A stretch of 64,000 nt of DNA from Malus domestica (Eukaryota > Streptophyta > Magnoliopsida > Rosales > Rosaceae): NCBI RefSeq assembly GCF_042453785.1, contig NC_091667.1, positions 31,674,001-31,738,000 of the forward strand, given 5' to 3'. Positions 55,934-64,000 of this stretch are shown here, piece after piece; position 1 is the first letter of the stretch; every line of letters begins with the position of its first letter. The position numbers and the translations under genes are program-made. Below the pieces are notes generated by a model, which was not told the DNA's origin, ran no database searches, and worked only from the letters and a program-made list of their open reading frames with translations.

Positions 55934-57979
55934 TATTAATCGATCGCACCTGGTCAGCGATGATCGAGCCGCTAAGACTAGAGAATTGTAAGTACAGAAA
56001 TACTCAATAGATCTACAAATTTGATCACCGGAAATTAGTCACTGAGTCAATGCAAAAGGGAATTTTCTTCAGGAAATTTCGGTGTGAAAGGAATCCGCAT
56101 ACTTCGGATTTTTCAACCCAAGAAAATGCGAAGAAAGGGGACAAAGTAGTAAATTTAATCTACAGTTGCCTACCCAACACCCTCTTGATTTAGAGGGTGT
56201 ATTCAATTAGGATTCTGAGAGGGTTTCAGGAAATTAATAATTTCAGGAGTATTCAATTAGGATTTTAAGTGATTTTTTGAAATTCTAGGTGTATTCAATT
56301 AGAATTTCAAAATAGTTTATGAAAATCCTTAGAAATCCAGGTGTATTCAAAGTTTATAACATTCCATGTGTATTCAATTAGAAATTGATTTTAAAGAATT
56401 TGAGAAAGTTAAAGAATTAGAGGGAATTGGAGAGATTACGTAGTGTATTTTAAGTATCCACAAATCTCACATATTCCCATGAGATTTCGAGGGAATTGAA
56501 TCAAAATTTTATATGGAATCTCTACAAATCAATTAAACTCCATAAAAATCAATGGATTTATAAATCCATTAAAATCTCTCACATTCTCAATTGAATATAT
56601 ATTAAAAAGATAAAGTTAGTCTCACATGTAATCTCTACGTACTAACAATTAAATGAGAGTTCCGTTTTAACTTAATATATGTAACTTACATGCTAATAAT
56701 TAACGAAATATTAGCAAAATTTTTAATTTTAAGCATAAATTCTAATTTAGATATCTTCTAACTATCTTATCACCTTAAAAATTATTAATCAAATTAAACT
56801 TATTATTTATTTATAAATGCGTAACTAAATCACAAAGTGTTGAATGAAAGGGAGCACTCCAAAGGATGAAAAAGCGGGAGCATCGAAAGCTATCTCCGTT
56901 TTTTGCTGTCTATTTGTCTTCTTTTGGCAGATAGCTCCTAGACTCCTAGGGGCCGGCCTATTTTCCACAGCTGGTTATAGGACTCAGTTGCTATTGAAGA
57001 AGTGCTTTGTTGTAATTCAATATCGATGGAAATTCAACAGAATCTTTTTCAAATTTTTGTGAGGATTTTGGGGTGTAAGTGAATTGTTTTTGTTCATTGT
57101 ATATTGTGCGGTCATTTTTCATCAAATACTGTTTATGTTTCATTTTAAATAAAATAATTTAAAATAATTTTTAGCTGCAAGTTGTACGATGAACTGATAT
57201 AATTCATAAATCTTTAAAATCCTTACAAAGAAAATCTGAAAAAAATCCGAATTCAATGGAAATAAGCTGATTTTGAATCAAATAACATTACTTTACAACA
57301 CTGCAGTTTTCAGCATTGCACCGGAGATCGTGCGGTCATTCGTCCTTCTGTTCTCCGTAGTTTTGCCGACTTTGGTTCCACTTGCTGTCCAATGCGCTAG
57401 GCGGCTTATCAGGATCAGGCTTAGAGAACCTGTAGTAAACTGCATTATGTGGTTCGTTTATAGCTGTACATCATAAGTCTATTTCCGGGATCATATCATC
57501 GTTGGCGCATTCATCATAGAAGCTCCAGCTTCGTATCCAAGTCAGTCGTTACTATCTTACATTTGCTATATATTACAAAATTTTGGGTGGGAAAACTTCT
57601 TATATGATAATGCGTGAAGAATTCAGTTCGAAAACAGTAAAACAAAATTATTTGTACTAGTTCTTCTACTTGATATATGATGGTGTGTTTTTTGTTTTTT
57701 TGACCGAGGTTTATAATGGTGTTTGTTCTATAAGTCGGCATCTTTGCCAACCGCAATCGATACTGTCGTTCGATACTGCAAATGAAAACCCGGTGGGTGC
57801 GCAAAATTTCGAGCCAATCCTACAATCTGACAGATTGTAGGAAGAAAGGAACAATGTTGTTGGCAGCACAAAAGTTCATAATCTTCTACTTGGAGTAATC
57901 TGTTTAAGGCTTTAATATTCATGCAGAAAGTTTTACAAAATGATCGCCTTTCGACATATATCACAATGGCGATCTTTAA
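55934..57979. other. Region between TNL2 start and helicase 2 stop
   Basis: Contains the TNL2 promoter side, with blocks homologous to the TNL1 flank (56065-56190, 56825-57285). A MITE-like insert lies at 56199-56600. Copy-2-specific sequence follows at 57290-57680, where a plus-strand frame (EIVRSFVLLFSVVLPTLVPL) is hydrophobic but unassigned. The helicase 3' flank lies at 57680-57979. Confidence 0.6.
56199..56600. mobile_element. Probable MITE with repeated GTGTATTCAATTAG words
   Basis: The left end reads gggtgtattcaattagg and the right end caattgaatatat, an imperfect terminal inverted repeat. Inside, gtattcaattagga recurs three to four times near the left side. The equivalent place beside TNL1 (near 3722) lacks this block. 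Target duplication was not resolved, and the superfamily is uncertain. Confidence 0.5.
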
Positions 57980-60005
57980 TCATAATGACTTGTACTGCTC
58001 GATCAAACGAGACGCATGGAGGCACGACGTAGGAGCCACGGTGCAGCCCAAACTTTGCAGATAAGAAATCTGGTAATTCACAGCATGACAAACATATTAT
58101 TGGGTCTCCTGACCATCCTAGATACCAATGTGTGCACAAGGAAAGGAGTAAGGTAATCAAATGCTTGAGTCTTGTGTACCTGTTTCGGTGTTGGTTCGGA
58201 TGAACCCATTGAGTTCTCGATCCTTAACTTCTGGAAATGCTCCTGAAAGCATAAATATATGTACGGATTTAAACCAATGACAATGGACATAATTTACAGA
58301 CAATGATTGAAGAAAATACAGATATAAATGCCTCAGTATTCCATTGACGAAAGTTCTAGATTTGATGAATCAAACGTCCCACGTTGAGACTGCGTTAAGG
58401 CAAATGGTTCTCAAACACAAAGCAATAGTTTGCTACCGAAAACAACCAAAGTTTGACAAAGGAAACCGTCTTACACCTAACCTGTTTTTCCCTCATCAAA
58501 TGAGCGCGTTGATCTGCAGGTATTTTCTGCCATCTCAAAACCTGTTACAAAGAAATATAACATTGATGTCGAGCTGGATAGCATATTATACCAATTATGT
58601 GTACAAACCTATTGAAATAAAGTAGCTGTAGTTGCATATTACGACAGATATTAACGAAAACAAAAGAAGGCTCGCCTATTCAAGATCCTAAATCCCGTGA
58701 TTCTTTTGTTTTTAGTTTCAGAAATTTTCAGAGCACAAACTGGAAAGTACCAAGATACTTACATATTGGGCATAATGAAATGCATCTTCATCTTTCAAGC
58801 AAGATTTCAGTGAGCGCAAACCGTCCTGAGAGTTACATAGAGTCAATCAGTAATATAAAAACGTAGATGCATCACACCCAAACACAAGTATTCAAACACC
58901 GACAACTTCTTCATGCGGTGAGGCATGTTAAAAAATAGGGAAGAACAGTTATTGAACAGGAAGTTAAAGGACTAAATTTATGACCTTGTGTTTGTAGTTC
59001 TTGGCTCGTGTGCGTTCATCTATTACAAAACCAATCTGTAACAGGTACAACAGAAAATATAAGCAGTAGTCAGAACATTAAGCATCGGCATTCACATTGC
59101 CACCAATCCAAAGTTAAAAGTCTAAAGGCAAAACAGTATGATTCTTATCTCTCAAACAAAAATGAAACTATACCCCGGTCTCAGACATAAATGAAATAAG
59201 TTCTACTGCCTCAACTGAGTACTGTGATTATATATAAATCCAATTCACCTTGTCAAGTAATCTCTTAGGATCTTGAAATGCTTGCTTCTTAGCCCAGTCA
59301 TTAAATACATGCGAGATAATCGATCTCTCATCCACACTGAATCTATTGCACAGTGACAGAAGAATAAAGTTAAACATGAACATAACCAACCAAAAATGCT
59401 AGTTATAATAGTATACCCATAATTGCAAGCAAAACCTTTTTAAGAAGCCATTTCCATGGTTTTCCTCCCCAAATTCCATCAATTCTGCAGAGGCAACGTC
59501 AAATTTACTATGATGGAGATCATTTTGCACCATAACAACTTCAGAAGGTAGGAGATTTGGTTTGAGATCATCTGTTGACGGAGTAGTTTCTTTTGAAGTG
59601 TCATGATGCTTTGATTGCAAGCCTTCTGTACTTACGTCAGCCTACAAAACAAAAATTGCATTCATCCACACTAGACTTAATAAGATTAGAAACACTTCAG
59701 ATTCTTCACTATTTGTAAGTTTGACTAAACAGCAGAACAACTAAGGATAATGAACAGTAATACACACCTGGACTTCTCGTAGATGATTTGGAATTTCTTT
59801 CAGAAATCGCGAAGGTTGAAGCATCTGAAGGAGTCACCTTCTCAGTCAGAGCAACAAAAAATAAGGAGGACAGGAATTCAAGCTAAAACGAACCTGCCAA
59901 CTGGAATCCATCGTAACATAAAGAATGAAAAGCTTTTTTCGAGCACGAGTCATTGCAACATATAATAGGCGTCTTAACACTTCAAAGCTCTGCATATAAC
60001 TAAAA

Positions 60006-60167
60006 GGTCGTACCCAGTGCACAAGGCTCCCGCTTTACGCAGGGTCTGGGAGAGGTGAATGTCAGCTAGCCTTACCCCCATTTTATGGAGAGGTTGCTCC
60101 CAAGTCTCGAACCCGAGACCTACCGCTCATGGGCGAAGGCACTTGCCATCACACCAAGTGCGACCTC
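60006..60167 (-). mobile_element. Au-type SINE, second copy
   Basis: Near-identical to the element at 1253-1413 (box B-like GGTTCGAGACT; ends CACTGGGTACGACC then T-tract). It forms the 3' end of the 1383-bp insert in the helicase 2 intron. No duplication of its own flanks it, unlike the first copy. Confidence 0.85.
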
Positions 60168-61076
60168 TAATTGTATCAAATACATATATTCACAAAAATT
60201 ATATATGACCGTTAGATGTATTAAATACATGCAAGTATTGTAGCTAGATGATTATTGAGTAAGGAAATTCGATCCTGACTTGCAAGACCTAGAGTATACT
60301 AATGACTTGTACCAGATCATGAGTCAACAAGCACGTAAGGTTATTCATAGTTTGACACTAGACGACAATAATGAAGACATGATCCAATGATTTTGCAAAA
60401 TAAAAAGTGCCTTAACAAATGATTTTGGTGTGCCACCGGAGAAATCTAAATCATATTCATTGAAAGGCCAGTTATTTCCTTCCATTCTAAAAGAAATACA
60501 GCAATGAATGTCAAACTATAAAATGTATCTCCTAAAGTTGAGAGAAAGGACCCTTACCTACATTACGGAAAAACACTATCTTCCAATGAAGTGGCATAAA
60601 AATTGCTGAAATATGTTAATTTCTAAAGTACAAATAAAACAACCTACCTTTTCAAAGTAGAAATTTATAAGTGCCTTTTCAAAGTAAAAACTTAAAAGTG
60701 CCTCTTCAATGTTTTCATTTTCAAATAAAAGTGGTCCAAAATGCTTGAAGACAACTAGGAAAAAGAAACATAACTGATTGAAGACCATATAGGAAATCAA
60801 TGGAGCTTGAATTTCTAGATTAATAAACAAATTAACAGAGCTTCTGTACTACACAAGCCTTCCAAGGATAAGAAGAATAACAGAAGAATAATAAAAATCA
60901 CATATAGGTGCACATGAACCTTCACACGTCCAGAAAATTTGCAAAAGAAGTACAGCAATAACATAGATGACATATGGCTTGGCGCACACACTCACACAGA
61001 GAAGCGTAATAAGTAATAATATTCCCAAATAGCTGCACATTCAATTGCACACATACAACAAGAACTACAACAATAA

Positions 61077-61115
61077 CGTAGACATGACGCGCACGCGCAC
61101 ACACACACACACACA
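61077..61115. repeat. (CA)n microsatellite
   Basis: Run of CA/CG units (gcgcacacacacacacacac) inside the retroposed insert. Short open frames over it are low-complexity and not genes. Confidence 0.8.
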
Positions 61116-61186
61116 CTCACGGAGCTAGTGAATGCAACAATAATCAGCTGACCTGGTTCAAGACTGGAGCAGTGGTAGTGCAATCG

Positions 61187-61374
61187 TCACATTTTTGTTG
61201 ACATCATGAACTTGGCTTTTTTCTCAGCTGGCTTAAGAATCTGGAAAGAGCACATTAAGTTTTCATCTACACTCATCATCGCACCAGCATTGTCAAACTC
61301 ACCACAGTAGTTGGGAGCTGAAAAAATTGTAACAAGTTGCCTGTCCGCAAAGAATTCATAACCATCTTCCATTG
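61187..61374 (-). pseudogene. Protein phosphatase 1 catalytic subunit, C-terminal exon fragment
   Basis: The minus strand encodes [20 protein letters not shown], then [20 protein letters not shown] and [14 protein letters not shown], ending at TGA 61187-61189. This is the highly conserved PP1 (TOPP) C-terminal region, including the SAPNYC loop of the beta12-beta13 segment. The rest of the phosphatase is absent. At its 5' side homology stops at TGGAAGATGG and is joined to 17 bp identical to helicase intron sequence near 61605-61625. The fragment has no start or promoter and is non-functional. Confidence 0.9.
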
Positions 61375-64000
61375 GCATGTTTAATCTGCATATAACTGAA
61401 AAATGTTAAACAATTTACCGCACATCTCAATGGAGGTCCCATTTTCTTTTGCAACGCCATTGAATTCATGGAACGGGATCTCAGATTCATTTACCTGTGT
61501 TATTGGCATGAGCATTAAAGCAAGCTAAGATGATTTGAAGAGGTTGATATCGTCATGAATATACTAGAACAGAATACCAATTTCAAGCCATCAATTAGGT
61601 ATAGCATTGGCATGTTTAATCCGTAAATCTAATGACAGAACACCTCAACTCTACACATAAATAAATAAACAACCTGGAAAATATTACAGCCACTTGTTAA
61701 GGCAAATACCTTAATTATGAAAACCATATCCCACTCTAAACCTTTTGACTGCAAGAGAATGAAAAAGAAAGACAGTAAGCCAAGAATGTTTTGTAGAACT
61801 CCAAAGGAAGTCCAATAGGGAAATCATCGCAAGTATAAGAGTTAGCGAGGTTCGCATAAGAGGATATCAAAAAGATCTAGAACCTGATGAATAGTAGTCA
61901 AAGTGACAGAACTTTGGTTGTCATGTCTTCGGGAGTGAAAATTTTCACTCTCCCGCTCAGATATGTAGTCGATGAAAGCTTTGAGTAAATTAACGCAGCC
62001 TTTTTCTTCTGCTACGACTTCTCTCTCCCCTTTTCCCACAACAAAATGAGTTGATAAGAAATCAGATACGTCGTCTAGTAGGTACTGAAGAACCTGCAAT
62101 GAGAATAATCGCATCACAACAACAGGGTTGGACCAAGATTTAAGTGACAACAATGATTAACTAACTAAAATAGAGAAATTATTCATTTAAGACCTTGTTG
62201 ACTGGAAAAAGGGTTTTCCAAGCAGCGGGTCATTTAAGCTTTTTGTATAAATGACAATCATCACAAACGGCAAACTTACAGATCTCATGTCATTGTCTTC
62301 ATTCAGCAGTTTTCCTCCATCTACATCAACGACTGCACGTTGCTCAAGACGGTACTTCTAAAAATTGAAAGTCAAACGATAAATTATTAAGAAGCATTGA
62401 ATATAAGCATGAAACGAAGAAAATGTTATGGAATGGTGATCCTCATCCTCAAAGATGATTAAAAGCAATTTGATTCAAAAATGACATATCAACTCTGGAG
62501 AAATGGAAGACAAACCTGTGGTACCATATTCGCAACTGAGGTTATGACAGCTGAAATCGATTGTTCCTGTGTGCATTGATAAGTGAGACTACCATAGAGA
62601 TTCACAACTAAATAAAGATAGGTATTCCACAGAACAACCTTTACCTCTTTGGAAACACAGATCTAACAAAAACTATAACATTTTGGATTAATATTGACGA
62701 ATCAAGAATAATGCAAGGGAGCAAGAGATACTCTTCCTTCTAATAACAAGGAGGCATGAAAAGTATACAGAGTTCCAACAATTAGAGAACTAAAATCAAA
62801 CTAAAAAAATCACCAGAGTAGACAGAATCTCACTTCGCCAAAAATTTGAAAATATATCCTTTTTATCCATTGAGATTCATGAACTACTCCTACTCATCAT
62901 GCCAATAAGCAATGCGTAAGAGGTGCTACAATTTACCGAATATATTTACCCTGAGAACAAGTTTTGAAATCATCTCTAGTGTTAACAGCACCTTGCGTCC
63001 TTGGGTAAGCTGAGTCCTATTATCAAGTAAAGAGACCAATCAGTACATCCAAAAGATCTTAAATGCCTCTAATACCAATAAGAAAGAAACATGAGTATAT
63101 CTTGAATTAACCATGCAAAAATGTAATGTTAAAGCATCTTGTCATACAGACCTCTTCAAGGTACCAGAAATTTTTGCACTAAAGATGTCACAAGCAGCTG
63201 ATATGAAGCTGCATTTTCTGTGAGTTGAAATTTTGTCAATATAATCGATCACCTGAAGAGAGAGAGAGAGAGAAAGACAGTGATATCCAGAGATGTGAGC
63301 CTAGATGCTGAGTGTGTAAAAAAAGAAGATTAAATGGATAGCAAGAATATACAACTTTAATGCTGAAAAGAACATTGAATATGATGCTCATTCAATTGCC
63401 ATTGAACGTGTACCTTCTTCTTTCCTCTTTCTCAAAAGCAAGTAGAGCCTTGAAGACTTGCCTATATGATCCATCATCACAACCAGGCAAAGTTGTTTTA
63501 ATCATAGCAACAATGGCTCTAACTACCTGCCATAAGAAACATACTACATCAACAAGATCACAGTGTACCAGAAACCGTAATGTACCAGAAACATACTACA
63601 TCAACAAGATGCAGTCTCCAGGATCTTGTCGACAACAAAGGCACATTGTGCATCCTCATTGTGACTTTCCTTGATAATTACCTACATTTTGCCAGTAAAA
63701 CCGGTGTCACTAACTAAAAGGACTGAAAAATGACATCAAATTGTACTTGTTGGAGCAAGGAAAGATTAAGTACCTTAGACCCAGAAGAATTGTCCGTGTC
63801 AACATTCTTTAGTTGGCATCGCTTCTTATTGTTTTTTATAACAGAAGATGCAGCTTCCACAATATAGCGTGTGGACCGAAAGTTTTTATTAAGCCTAATC
63901 TGAACCATAAAGTTATGTCAAATCCCACAGAACCCCATAAAATAAAACTTACTTTCCTGTAATTGTACAATATATTTGTTCTATACTATATACAATGTTT

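Larger units (their letters stand above)
60002..61384 (-). mobile_element. 1383-bp retroposed insert: PP1 3' exon plus SINE tail
   Basis: Bounded by the 13-bp direct repeat TCTGCATATAACT (59989-60001 and 61385-61397); helicase 1 has the single-copy site near 13172. Read on the minus strand the insert starts with a protein phosphatase 1 exon, continues through about 1 kb of non-coding DNA and ends with an Au-type SINE whose 3' tail abuts the target duplication. This is the layout expected if an RNA spanning the PP1 exon and the SINE was retroposed through the SINE tail. Confidence 0.75.
57980..64000 (-). pseudogene. SRS2: SRS2-like helicase copy 2 (5' part beyond window)
   Basis: Exons seen, 3' to 5': 57980-58069 ([20 protein letters not shown], stop TGA at 57980-57982), 58180-58242 (HFQKLRIENSMGSSEPTPKQ), 58482-58541, 58763-58825, 58985-59035, 59249-59342, 59436-59641, 59768-59824, 59894-59974 (cut), 61426-61494, 61710-61748, 61884-62093, 62280-62357, 62516-62566, 62950-63016, 63152-63252, 63414-63526, 63609-63681 (half), 63774-63899. 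It keeps the two C-terminal exons lost from copy 1. Lesions: exon 12 has a 1-bp deletion near 63423; exon 11 and half of exon 10 are deleted (63527-63608 replaces about 500 bp); the exon 19 donor is AT instead of GT (61425-61424); and the exon 20 acceptor is lost at 59975. It is therefore probably non-functional. Confidence 0.88.

Noticed and set aside
57273..57476. Hydrophobic plus-strand ORF as a small membrane protein gene
   Set aside because: No start context or recognised family, and the copy 1 flank does not contain it; left as unassigned sequence.

Overview
The window is nuclear DNA of a flowering plant, most likely an apple/pear-type rosaceous species (Maleae); the genus is an inference. 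Genes are split by short GT-AG introns, intergenic DNA is AT-rich, and there are TIR-NBS-LRR resistance genes, a plastid ORANGE-type gene, an Au-type SINE, plant RTE LINEs, a Ty1/copia remnant and Ty3/gypsy chromovirus-type LTR retrotransposons.

The backbone is a head-to-tail duplication of a two-gene module on the minus strand: an SRS2/UvrD-like DNA helicase gene followed by a TIR-NBS-LRR (TNL) gene. Copy 1 has TNL1 at 1-3316 (cut by the window edge) and helicase 1 at 11589-40240. Copy 2 has TNL2 at 51868-55933 and helicase 2 from 57980 past the right edge. Both TNLs look largely intact. Both helicase copies are broken in different ways. Copy 1 lost its last two exons and carries a 20.8-kb insertion in exon 2. 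Copy 2 lost exon 11 and half of exon 10, and has a frameshift, a dead splice donor and a 1.4-kb insertion.

The 20.8-kb insertion (18876-39638, target duplication TAACG) is a three-level nest. Element A is outermost, with 251-bp LTRs. It has no gag-pol; its whole interior is one open frame made partly of host-gene pieces (RanGAP, DUF1664, plastid chaperonin-60 alpha). Element B (19974-37290, duplication ATTTG) sits in A and is a LARD-like non-coding element with 2.27-kb LTRs. Element C (27192-36500, duplication TAGAA) sits in B's 3' LTR. C is a young autonomous chromovirus with an uninterrupted gag-pol and almost identical 2179-bp LTRs. Those LTRs hold a five-unit array of two-tier hairpins whose stems covary around a constant internal loop.

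Between TNL1 and helicase 1 (5177-11239) lies a 6-kb insertion bounded by a perfect 13-bp target duplication. It begins in an RTE reverse transcriptase, runs through a rosaceous repeat unit, and ends in a second RTE 3' tail with (TTG)n. A 947-bp truncated copy of the same chimera sits in a helicase 1 intron and is absent from helicase 2.

Between the two modules (40.4-51 kb) are a 5'-truncated copia element and remnants of four unrelated genes: a USB1 U6 snRNA phosphodiesterase pseudogene, an amaranthin/aerolysin-type lectin fragment, an ORANGE gene lacking its transit-peptide exon, and a tandemly duplicated, broken triacylglycerol lipase. No CRISPR, rRNA or functional tRNA gene was seen.
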